From the NCBI GenBank assembly GCA_019237415.1, contig JAFAHD010000039.1:1-44253 (forward strand): 44,253 nucleotides of DNA. The letters run 5' to 3'. Shown here in pieces: positions 18,800-26,774 of the stretch (its first letter is position 1; each line of letters starts with the position of its first letter). The notes under the pieces were generated by a model, which did not search any database, was not told the DNA's origin, and saw nothing but the letters and a program-made list of their open reading frames with translations. The position numbers were made by a program, and so were the translations under genes. Origin of the DNA: Vulcanimicrobiota bacterium. GTDB taxonomy: Bacteria > Vulcanimicrobiota > Vulcanimicrobiia > Eremiobacterales > Eremiobacteraceae.

Positions 18800-19582
18800 C
18801 TAGGTCTCTTCGAACAAGAAACGCTGATTGAGCGGCTGCACCGGGCGCGCGTCCATCGGGAATGCGCGCTTGAACTTGGCCACTTGGTTCAGCGACACGG
18901 AGACCGGCTCGGCCAGCACCAGCCACAACACGCCCTCCGAGCAGGGCGGCGTCGTCAGCGATCCCAGGTATTGATAGAAGTCGCTGCGTTTGCTCGGCAG
19001 CAGGTCCGCCGCATTCACCGAGACCCCCGCAATCGTCTTTTCAGGTGTTTCCGTCAACGGCAGGACCGACCAGATCTTGTCGAGCGCAGCGTTCGTTCCG
19101 CCGGACTTTAGAAATACGCCGAGCACGGCGAGGTTCTTCGCATCGTCTTGGTGGACGATGTGCAGTTCCATGTCGTAATGCTTGCCGTTGGCCGTGTGCT
19201 CGCTGGGCGTGTGGAAATGGAACTGGACGATTTGGTAGGTCCGCCCTTGCAGCGCGAGCGTGCTGCCCGGCTCGTAGTTGATCTGCACGGTATGCCCGTT
19301 GTTGAGGATGCGCAACGGCGTCTCGTGGTACGACAGTTCGATGTCCCCAAACTCGGCGTGGATCGCTTGGCCGAGGTCGATCGGCGACTGCAGTTTGCCT
19401 TGACTGCACATCGAAAACGCGGGTTCGAGCGTGCCCCAATGATCGGGCCCGGCTTCCCCGCTATAGCCCCAGTGGATCTCGCCGTGATCGGCGGCCTTGG
19501 CGCGCGGTATACCAAGTGATGCGCACGCCGCGCATGCGAACATGCCGGCGCCGAGTTGACCGAGGAGCGCACGTCTGTTCAT
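18800..19582 (-). CDS. alpha-class carbonic anhydrase with Tat-type signal
   Basis: MNRRALLGQLGAG twin-Arg; SPIDL, QFHFHTPSEHTANGKHYDMELHIVH zinc-ligand motifs, TTPPCSEGVLWLV. Confidence 0.94.
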   Translation of the reverse strand: MNRRALLGQLGAGMFACAACASLGIPRAKAADHGEIHWGYSGEAGPDHWGTLEPAFSMCSQGKLQSPIDLGQAIHAEFGDIELSYHETPLRILNNGHTVQINYEPGSTLALQGRTYQIVQFHFHTPSEHTANGKHYDMELHIVHQDDAKNLAVLGVFLKSGGTNAALDKIWSVLPLTETPEKTIAGVSVNAADLLPSKRSDFYQYLGSLTTPPCSEGVLWLVLAEPVSVSLNQVAKFKRAFPMDARPVQPLNQRFLFEET

Positions 19583-19611
19583 CGTCGGTGAACCTCCGGC
19601 GCTCCGGTTCG

Positions 19612-21489
19612 CTACTTGGTCGGGTTGGTCTTGGGTCGCGGATTGAAATCGGCGGGGATCGTGGTCGCGATGCCGAGCTGCGCGTCCGTCGGCACGATGC
19701 CCAGCGACTTGCAGCTCATCCCCGGCGGCAGGCCGTTGACCATATCGTCGGCGATGATAGCGTCCGAGGCGGGCAACGGGGCAGTCGTCCCCGCGAGCCT
19801 GCCTGCATCGAACCCTCCGACGAGATCGGTGATGCTGCTGTCTTGCGCATCTTCGGGTCCGAGCGAATCGACGCCGTAGCGCGCCAGACCCAACGCGGTG
19901 GCGCGCGACTCGTTCGGCAGCCCGGCGAGCGGCGGCAGGCCGAAAACGTCGTTGACGAGCTTGACCACTGACGATTGATCGCCGAAATCGTGCACGATGC
20001 CGCCGCGCCGCGCATACGGCGAGATCAGGATGAAGGGCACGCGCGGCCCTTCGCTGACCCACGATTCGCCCGGAATGATCTGGCGGACCGGCGGCCGCAC
20101 GTGGTCGTAGTCGCCTTCAGCGTCATCCCAGGTGACGATGATCGCGCTTTGCTTCCAATACTTGCTGCGCGCGATGAGGTTGACGATTTTGGCGACCATC
20201 GCCTCGCTGATCTGCGCGTCCGAATACGCCGGATGGTCGTCGTCGCCCAGGAAGTTCTTTTGCACCGCGGGGTCCGGATTGGCCGGCTTCATGCCGAAGA
20301 TGTTGCGATAGCCGCCTTTGACGTAGAACACGCCGCTGCCGGGCAGCGTCTGCTTTTGCAGCGCACTGAAGAAATCGCCAAGGCCATGCAGATGCGCGCG
20401 CATCTGCGTGTTGTTGGCGATGTATCCGAAATACTGCGGTCCGTTGTGATGCGTGATGTACGATGCGTGCCGGCCCATGGCGTCGAGCGGACCGGCGTCG
20501 TCGCCGGGTTCGTCGGTGTAGCCCTCCTCATACCAGCCCCATGGTACTGCTGAAGCCGGGCCATTTCGCCCGACAAACGAGATGTCGTCGCGCACGTCGC
20601 GCAGGTCGTTATTCGCGTCGCTGTCCTGGCGCGCCACCGACGGCAGCGAGCGGCCTTGCAGCGTCAGCGGCAAGCTCGCAAACGTCAAGTTGTACTGGAT
20701 GTCATAGCCGGGGAAGTCTTTGGGGTTCACCGCCATGGGGTGTGCGCTCTTGTCCGACGGCGACCCCCACAACGGGTCGGCGTCGTTGACTACCGGGACG
20801 CCCGGCCCCGTGTTGCCGTCATCCGCGAACGTCTCGTTCGGGTGCAGCAGCCACTGCGTGATGCCCGCCTGCGCGGCGATGATCACCAGATTGCCGGGCG
20901 TCGACGGACCGCTGATCGACTCGAAGACGTGATCGTAGAGCGAGAAGCGGCGCGCATACATCCACAGGTACGGCACGGTGTCGCAGTCCGCGTACGCCAT
21001 GGTCAGCTCGCCCATCTGCTTCGCGACGAGCGAAGGGTTGCCCGACGGCGCGTACTTCTGCTCCTCCACGAGTGCGAAGCGGTCCATCTTGGGCACGCCG
21101 TTTGTGATGTTCATCTTCGCGACGGTGCGCGTGTGCGAGTGATCGACGTCATCGGTGTCGGCCGCCCACTGCTCGGGCCCGATGCGGAACGGCGACACGA
21201 GCGTCATCGATCCGTCGGTGTTCTGCAGCGGCTGCTGGAAGCCGGGGATCTCGCGCGGCAGACCGGAGAAGAAGCCGTCAGCGCCAGGGAATGTGCCGAA
21301 ATAGGAGTCGAATGACCGGTTCTCTTGGTAGATGACGAAGACGTACTTGATCTTTTGACGCAATTGCGCGAGCCGCGCATTGTCGTTCGTCGGACCCTGC
21401 GCCGGCGCAGCGGCGCCCGCCGACGCGACCATCGCCACCATACAAACCGACCACGCGAGGGCAAGAGCACATGCGACGACCCGCCTCAT
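19612..21489 (-). CDS. secreted phosphoesterase family protein (phospholipase C / acid phosphatase-like)
   Basis: Signal peptide; YVFVIYQENRSFDSYFGTFPGADG, WDDAEGDYDHVRPP motifs. Confidence 0.9.
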   Translation of the reverse strand: MRRVVACALALAWSVCMVAMVASAGAAAPAQGPTNDNARLAQLRQKIKYVFVIYQENRSFDSYFGTFPGADGFFSGLPREIPGFQQPLQNTDGSMTLVSPFRIGPEQWAADTDDVDHSHTRTVAKMNITNGVPKMDRFALVEEQKYAPSGNPSLVAKQMGELTMAYADCDTVPYLWMYARRFSLYDHVFESISGPSTPGNLVIIAAQAGITQWLLHPNETFADDGNTGPGVPVVNDADPLWGSPSDKSAHPMAVNPKDFPGYDIQYNLTFASLPLTLQGRSLPSVARQDSDANNDLRDVRDDISFVGRNGPASAVPWGWYEEGYTDEPGDDAGPLDAMGRHASYITHHNGPQYFGYIANNTQMRAHLHGLGDFFSALQKQTLPGSGVFYVKGGYRNIFGMKPANPDPAVQKNFLGDDDHPAYSDAQISEAMVAKIVNLIARSKYWKQSAIIVTWDDAEGDYDHVRPPVRQIIPGESWVSEGPRVPFILISPYARRGGIVHDFGDQSSVVKLVNDVFGLPPLAGLPNESRATALGLARYGVDSLGPEDAQDSSITDLVGGFDAGRLAGTTAPLPASDAIIADDMVNGLPPGMSCKSLGIVPTDAQLGIATTIPADFNPRPKTNPTK

Positions 21490-21556
21490 AGAAATCCTCC
21501 ATCACAGGCACGAGCTGAAGCGGCTTCAGCATAGCAAAGCCGCCATTATCGGCCGA

Positions 21557-22252
21557 TTAAGGCCGTGCTGGCCGCGAGGGCAGGTCGGGCCGGCGAACGG
21601 CCGTGCGCGAGCGCGCTTGTTCGCGCCGCCATGCGTCGATCTTGGCGTGATCGCCGCTGAGCAGTACCGGCGGTACTTCGATGCCGCGGAAGACCGCCGG
21701 CCGCGTGTAGTGCGGCCAGTCCAGCGCCCCGTCGGCAAACGAATCTTGCGCGGCGCTCTGCGGCGCGATCGCGCCCGGCAGCAGGCGGACGCACGCATCG
21801 ACGAACGCGAGCGCGGGAATCTCGCCGCCGGTCAAGACGAAATCGCCCAGCGACACTTCGCTCGCGGGCACGAGCTCGAAAAAGCGTTCGTCGATGCCTT
21901 CGTAGTGGCCGCACACGATCACCAGCCGTTCGAGGCTCGACCATTGCGCGGCCATCGCATGATCAAATCGCGCACCGGCCGGCGACGGCACGATGACGCG
22001 CGTGCTCGCCGGTATTGCGATGTCGGGCCCGAGCACGTCTTCTAAACACGAGATGAGCGGCGCCAATCGCATGACCATGCCCGCGCCGCCGCCATACGGG
22101 GCGTCGTCGGCGCGCTCGCCCGCCGGCACATAGTGCCACAAGTCGTGCACGCGTATCTCCGCGAGCCGTTTTTCTTGTGCGCGGCCGAGGATGCTGCCGG
22201 AGATGATAGGTTCGAAGAAGGCGCGAAACAGCGTCACGATGTCGATGCGCAT
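21557..22252 (-). CDS. trmD: tRNA (guanine-N1-)-methyltransferase
   Basis: MRIDIVTLFRAFFEPIISGSILGRAQEKR, PYGGGAGMVM, VCGHYEGIDERF, SLGDFVLTGGE. Confidence 0.96.
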   Translation of the reverse strand: MRIDIVTLFRAFFEPIISGSILGRAQEKRLAEIRVHDLWHYVPAGERADDAPYGGGAGMVMRLAPLISCLEDVLGPDIAIPASTRVIVPSPAGARFDHAMAAQWSSLERLVIVCGHYEGIDERFFELVPASEVSLGDFVLTGGEIPALAFVDACVRLLPGAIAPQSAAQDSFADGALDWPHYTRPAVFRGIEVPPVLLSGDHAKIDAWRREQARSRTAVRRPDLPSRPARP

Positions 22253-22724
22253 GGAGTCGAGCGGTTCTCGCAAGGGCCCGACGACGCCCTTCGAACTAGG
22301 GCTGAAGGCGCTCGCCGACCGGCAGTACGACCTGGCCGTGAAACTGTTCAGCGACGCGGCGGATGCGGGCGTTCGCCGCGCCGAAGCGCTTTCGAAGCGC
22401 GGCGTCTGCAGGTTGCACATGGAAGATCGGCGATCGGCCGAAGCGGATTTCGAGGCAGCGCTGCAAGCGGATCCGCGCCACGCGCCTGCGCTCACCAATC
22501 TGGGCAATCTCGCGTTGGAAGACGGCCGGCTCGCCGAAGCGCGCGCGCGCTATGAAGCGGCGATCTCGGCAGATCCGGACTACGCGCTCGCGCATCACAA
22601 CTTCGCCGTGTTGCTCAAACGCGAAGGTAAGGTCGGAGACTCCGTGCGGGAACTGCGCCTCGCCGCCAAACTCGAAGCCGGATCGTTCTGGGATTTCCTG
22701 TCGGGCAGGCGCCGGCGGACCTAG
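22251..22724 (+). CDS. tetratricopeptide repeat protein
   Basis: TPR sequence (ALTNLGNLALEDGRLAEARARYEAAISADPDYALAHHNFAVLL); start taken as ATG 22251. Confidence 0.8.
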   Translation: MESSGSRKGPTTPFELGLKALADRQYDLAVKLFSDAADAGVRRAEALSKRGVCRLHMEDRRSAEADFEAALQADPRHAPALTNLGNLALEDGRLAEARARYEAAISADPDYALAHHNFAVLLKREGKVGDSVRELRLAAKLEAGSFWDFLSGRRRRT

Positions 22725-23200
22725 CGTTTGCCCGGCTCGACGACCTCCACGACCTCGGCTTTCTTGATGTCCTCGAGATACTCGAACAACTGCGGCAGCG
22801 AGATGCGCTCGAGGGCGGTGCGCTCTTTGCCTTTCCCCTCTTCGCCTTCATCGCGCAGATAGTAGCGCACGTCGAAATCGCCGTGCTCTTCGGTGTAGAA
22901 GGCGACGGCGTAACTCTTACCCTCGTCGTAGATACGCATAGCGTGCGGATTGACGATCTCGATCGAGTGGGCGGGATTGTTGGCGTCGAACAGCGTGACG
23001 ACCAGCTCATGTTGGCCGCTCACGTCCACCTGGCCGAGCGCGAAGATGTTCTTGACCGAGAAGAGCTGGCGCGTGCTGCGATGCCGTGCCGACATCTCGT
23101 AGAACACGTAGTGGTGGACGAACCGCGCGAGGATCTTTTTGAGCGTCGCGAGCGACGCGACCGGGTCCTCGCGCTGGCCCTTCGTGTAGAAGATCTTCAA
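22721..23200 (-). CDS. hypothetical protein
   Basis: 159-aa ORF, no recognised family. Confidence 0.6.
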   Translation of the reverse strand: MKIFYTKGQREDPVASLATLKKILARFVHHYVFYEMSARHRSTRQLFSVKNIFALGQVDVSGQHELVVTLFDANNPAHSIEIVNPHAMRIYDEGKSYAVAFYTEEHGDFDVRYYLRDEGEEGKGKERTALERISLPQLFEYLEDIKKAEVVEVVEPGKR

Positions 23201-23277
23201 AGGACCGCCCCGCGGGTGAGAGCTCGGAAAGAGATGGCAAGCCCGGCCTGCGACTGACCAGGGAGGGGCGACGGGCT

Positions 23278-23292
23278 GGACAAACTTTGTCC
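23278..23292. promoter_or_regulatory. perfect palindrome upstream of tatA
   Basis: GGACAAA-c-TTTGTCC; overlaps TGGACA-N17-TTAAAA promoter-like sequence (23277-23305). Confidence 0.4.
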
Positions 23293-23309
23293 TACGGCCT
23301 TAAAAAACC

Positions 23310-23606
23310 ATGCTGAGCCCATCGGACACCATCCTCATCTTCGTGGTCGCGCTGCTGCTGTTCGGGCCCGAGCATCTGCCCAAGATCGCCCGGCAGCTGG
23401 GCGACGCGATGCGCCACGTGCAGACCACCACGAACGCGTTCATGGCGGAGATGGAGCGCGCCGCGGCCGCATCCGATCGCCCGAACCCGCCCGCGTGGAC
23501 GCAAGAGCCACCGGCATCGCACGACGAGATCACCGACGCTGCAGAACTCCCGTCACACGACAGCGCGACACCGACCACGACCGATCCCGAAACGTCGGCG
23601 CGCTAG
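23310..23606 (+). CDS. tatA: twin-arginine translocase TatA/TatB-like subunit
   Basis: ILIFVVALLLFGPEHLPKIARQLGDAMR: TM followed by FGPxxLP and amphipathic helix. Confidence 0.85.
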   Translation: MLSPSDTILIFVVALLLFGPEHLPKIARQLGDAMRHVQTTTNAFMAEMERAAAASDRPNPPAWTQEPPASHDEITDAAELPSHDSATPTTTDPETSAR

Positions 23607-24187
23607 TCGGAATCCTGTCCGGTGAGCCGGCGCCACAGCGTGATCACTTTGTAGACGTAGTTCACCGTCTCGTCGTACGGCGGCACGCCGCCGTAGCGAT
23701 CGACCGCACCCGTGCCGGCGTTGTACGCAGCGATCGCGCGCACGAAGCAATCTTGCGCGTCCAAACCCGAGTAATGCTCGATGTTGCCTTTGAGCGTCAG
23801 CACGGTCGCGTGGATGTTCTGATCGATATCCTCGACGTCGGTCACGCCGTCGAGCGACGCCGTGCTCGGCATAAGCTGGCCCAGGCCGCGCGCGCCGGCG
23901 CTGCTGCGCGCCGTGCGGTCAAAAGAACTCTCGGTCGCGACGATGGCGACCACCAAGCGCGGATCGACCTTCTGCTCCCAAGCCTCGCGCATGATCGCCG
24001 CGACGATCTCCTGGGCCTCGTTCTCGTCGATGCCCGGATTGAAATAGCGGATGGCGTCGACGTATGCGGTCATCACCTGTGCAGCGGTGACATGGCGCAA
24101 CGGCTGCGTTGAAGCGGATGCGGCTCGCGGCAGCGCCAGCGCACAAAGCACGGCGGCAAGGAACGCAGCAGAAAAAAGGCGCTGCAT
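23603..24187 (-). CDS. lytic transglycosylase (SLT domain)
   Basis: VAIVATESSFDRTARSSAGARGLGQLMPSTA, AIAAYNAGTGAVDRYGG. Confidence 0.92.
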   Translation of the reverse strand: MQRLFSAAFLAAVLCALALPRAASASTQPLRHVTAAQVMTAYVDAIRYFNPGIDENEAQEIVAAIMREAWEQKVDPRLVVAIVATESSFDRTARSSAGARGLGQLMPSTASLDGVTDVEDIDQNIHATVLTLKGNIEHYSGLDAQDCFVRAIAAYNAGTGAVDRYGGVPPYDETVNYVYKVITLWRRLTGQDSD

Positions 24188-24283
24188 ATACCTTCTATAT
24201 CGGGCTTCGAGGCCGGGAAATGAAGAGGCCGCCTGTGGTAGGGCGGCGCTCGCAGCATGTCGCGCGCGGCGTGGGACGCGCAT

Positions 24284-24538
24284 CTAGAACTTCAATTGTG
24301 ACCGCACTTCGGCGACGCGCTCTTCCACGAACTTGGTCACCGACTTGCGAAGCGCCTCACGGTGCTCGTCTTCGAGCCGGTTGTAGATGACATACCCGGC
24401 GGTCGCCACGACGGCGCCGATCAACCCCGCGACCAGCGCGCCGCGCAGCTCGCCCGACCCGTCATCGGGCACTGGATCAGAGCTCGGGCGTTGGCTCGTG
24501 CCGTTGGGCAACGCGTCGCGTTCGCTTGGGGAATCCAT
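24284..24538 (-). CDS. small membrane protein
   Basis: 84 aa, single TM LRGALVAGLIGAVVATAGYVIY and charged helix. Confidence 0.6.
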   Translation of the reverse strand: MDSPSERDALPNGTSQRPSSDPVPDDGSGELRGALVAGLIGAVVATAGYVIYNRLEDEHREALRKSVTKFVEERVAEVRSQLKF

Positions 24539-24542
24539 GTCA

Positions 24543-24932
24543 TCAGGCTCCTTTGCGGGGCCGGTTGTGTTCCGCTCGTGCGCCGCGCCTACCTGTGCTC
24601 ACCAGCACGGACAGGTGCCGCGGATACTCGGCCGCAATCGCACGCAGCCCCGAGAGCGCCGTTTCGAGCACTGCCTGCGCGCGCTCATTGCGCGGCGCGA
24701 GCATTTCGAGCACGTAAGCGCCGTCGGGCTCGTCATGCACGGTCGCTTTCGCGCCGGCATGGCGTACGACGCCGTGCGCTGCGGCTTGGACGAGCGCGCT
24801 GACGCCCGCGCAGACGATGTCCTCACCCGGCCGGGCGAATCCGGCGTGGCCGGTGACCTCCAAGCGCACGATGCACCCGCCGCTGCGGCGCACGTCGACG
24901 CAGAGTCCGCGCCTAGAGCGCGATCTTTTCAA
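24543..24932 (-). CDS. prp: ribosomal-processing cysteine protease Prp
   Basis: GHAGFARPGEDIVCAGVSALVQA (His/Cys catalytic motif), adjacent to rplU. Confidence 0.88.
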   Translation of the reverse strand: MKRSRSRRGLCVDVRRSGGCIVRLEVTGHAGFARPGEDIVCAGVSALVQAAAHGVVRHAGAKATVHDEPDGAYVLEMLAPRNERAQAVLETALSGLRAIAAEYPRHLSVLVSTGRRGARAEHNRPRKGA

Positions 24933-25224
24933 TGCGCAGCTCGGTGACCGGCTGCCGGTGCCCGTGGCGCTTGCGGATGCGCTTCTTGGGCTTGTAATGA
25001 AAGACCATGATCTTGCGGTCTTTGCCCTGGCGCACGATCGTAGCGGTGACGGTCGCTCTTGCGACCAGCGGCGAGCCGATGCGCAGCTCGTTCCCGTCGT
25101 GGGCGAGCAGAACGCGCTCGAATGTTACCTTGGAATCTGGCGCGCCGTCGACCCCATCGATGCGGATCACGTCGCCCTCGCTGACTTTGAACTGCCTGCC
25201 GTTAGCCTCGATGACGGCGTACAT
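24913..25224 (-). CDS. rplU: 50S ribosomal protein L21
   Basis: MYAVIEANGRQFKVSEGD...KDRKIMVFHYKPKKRIRKRHGHRQPVTELRI. Confidence 0.96.
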   Translation of the reverse strand: MYAVIEANGRQFKVSEGDVIRIDGVDGAPDSKVTFERVLLAHDGNELRIGSPLVARATVTATIVRQGKDRKIMVFHYKPKKRIRKRHGHRQPVTELRIEKIAL

Positions 25225-25384
25225 GATGGATGGTTCGCCTTTCGTGGGAGTGGTGCGCTCGAAAAAGATTCGACGGCCGAATAAATCGACCGCTGCCGGC
25301 GCGCGATGACGAGCGAGAATGGTATCACACGGCGCTCTGACGAGTCAAATCGGAGTGTCCCGTATCACGGGGTGCCGAAAACTA

Positions 25385-25413
25385 TTTACAAAGGATGTTA
25401 AATGGCCTAATAT
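25385..25413 (+). promoter_or_regulatory. putative sigma70-like promoter of speD
   Basis: TTTACA-N17-TAATAT. Confidence 0.6.
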
Positions 25414-25424
25414 TCGTACTTGGT

Positions 25425-25442
25425 ACGTGGGACACCCCACGT
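25425..25442 (+). promoter_or_regulatory. perfect hairpin in speD leader
   Basis: ACGTGGG-ACAC-CCCACGT, just downstream of predicted TSS. Confidence 0.5.
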
Positions 25443-25503
25443 TTGGCACCCGACCACTGGAGGTGGGATCTCCCTGCTCGTTCACCCTGTGGGGGGTCGA
25501 TGG

Positions 25504-25950
25504 TTGAAAGCACCCGGTTCTCTCGGTACTCACATTATCGTTGAACTGTCAGACTGTAATCCCGACATCATCGCCGACGTCGACAGAGTCGGCACCATCC
25601 TCGTCGCAGCGGCCAAAGAGGCCAATGCCGAAGTCCTGCAAACCGCGTTCCACCGCTTCACTCCTCAAGGGGTGAGCGGTGTCGTCGTGATCGCCGAGTC
25701 GCATCTTTCGATCCATACCTGGCCGGAATACGGTTATGCGGCTATGGACATCTACACGTGCGGCGAGCACACCGATCCATGGAAGGCTTGCCGCTACGCG
25801 GCGGCCGAGTTCCAGGCCAAACAGATGCTCACCACGGAAGTGCGCCGCGGGATGACCAACGAAGACGGCGTGTACGGCCACAGCGTCGGCCGTCGCACCT
25901 CGGGGGTCGAGCCCGTTGCCAAGAGCCGCAAACTGTCGGTGGTACGCTAG
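25504..25950 (+). CDS. speD: S-adenosylmethionine decarboxylase proenzyme
   Basis: LGTHIIVELSDCNPDII, VVVIAESHLSIHTWPEYGYAAMDIYTCG (ES|H cleavage site); start TTG 25504 (SD GGGGGG) or GTG 25489. Confidence 0.94.
   Translation: MKAPGSLGTHIIVELSDCNPDIIADVDRVGTILVAAAKEANAEVLQTAFHRFTPQGVSGVVVIAESHLSIHTWPEYGYAAMDIYTCGEHTDPWKACRYAAAEFQAKQMLTTEVRRGMTNEDGVYGHSVGRRTSGVEPVAKSRKLSVVR
25919..25948 (+). repeat. copy A of ~32-bp near-duplicate (speD 3' end)
   Basis: gttgccaagagccgcaaactgtcggtggtacg, 26/32 identical to copy B at the speE start. Confidence 0.65.
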
Positions 25951-26003
25951 CGCCCTTCTCGCGCAGACGGTGTCCCCGCCGTACGAGCCGGTAGCCGGCC
26001 GGC

Positions 26004-26729
26004 GTGTGGGCAAGATTCGTCCTCGAATGGGTTTTGAACTTCACATTTGCAATCGCGGTCTTCGTCATGGGGTGGTGGAAGGTCAAAGCTGCGATGACCG
26101 ATGACGCCCCACGTGACGTCGCGCCGCCGGATGGCGAATTGCTCAGTCCGACGTGGGGCGCGAGTGAGGACGTGCGCTGCATCTCCGAGACCGACCCGAA
26201 CTTCAGCGAGACCGCATTCTTGGCGCAAGCCGCGCGGACATACGAAGCGGCGCTCTCGGCACAAGCAGCGCTGGACTCTTCGAGAGTCTCCAGCGCCACG
26301 ACGGCCAATTTTCGCCATTGTCTCGACACGGCTATTGAGAGACTGCGCGACTCCGGTTTGATCGAGCACGTTTCCGGTCTGCAGTTCGATCCTTCCCACG
26401 TCGTCCGGGTGTCCATCGACGGCACGAATCAGGTCATCGTCGTGCGCTTGAGCGGGAGCTGGGTCCGCTATACCGCGGATGCATCGACCTGCATCTTGTC
26501 AAGCGGCAGCACACAGCCGCAGCCGTTCACCGAATTCGTGACGTTCACGCGTCCGGCCGGCACCACGACGCCGAAGTCGATCGGCGCAGGTGGACCATCC
26601 CACTGTCCTGGTTGCGGAGCGCCGCTCCAGCCGTACAGTGTCGTGTGCCCGTTCTGCGGCACGCCGTTGACGGGGACCGGCGCGACGTGGCTGCTTGACA
26701 GCGTTAGCGCTACGCCGTACGTGGCCTAG
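26004..26729 (+). CDS. Tim44-like domain protein with C-terminal zinc ribbon (paralog 1)
   Basis: N-terminal TM; ...DPNFSETAFLAQAARTYEAAL...; HCPGCGAPLQPYSVVCPFCGTPL. Confidence 0.65.
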   Translation: MWARFVLEWVLNFTFAIAVFVMGWWKVKAAMTDDAPRDVAPPDGELLSPTWGASEDVRCISETDPNFSETAFLAQAARTYEAALSAQAALDSSRVSSATTANFRHCLDTAIERLRDSGLIEHVSGLQFDPSHVVRVSIDGTNQVIVVRLSGSWVRYTADASTCILSSGSTQPQPFTEFVTFTRPAGTTTPKSIGAGGPSHCPGCGAPLQPYSVVCPFCGTPLTGTGATWLLDSVSATPYVA

Positions 26730-26742
26730 AAGGGCACGAGGC

Positions 26743-26774
26743 GTTGCCAAAGACCGAAAACTTTCAGTGGTACG
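26743..26774 (+). repeat. copy B of ~32-bp near-duplicate (speE 5' end)
   Basis: gttgccaaagaccgaaaactttcagtggtacg. Confidence 0.65.

Noticed and set aside
25366-25393. Third copy of the speD/speE micro-duplicate (ccgaaaact)
   Set aside because: Only a 9-mer matches; likely chance.
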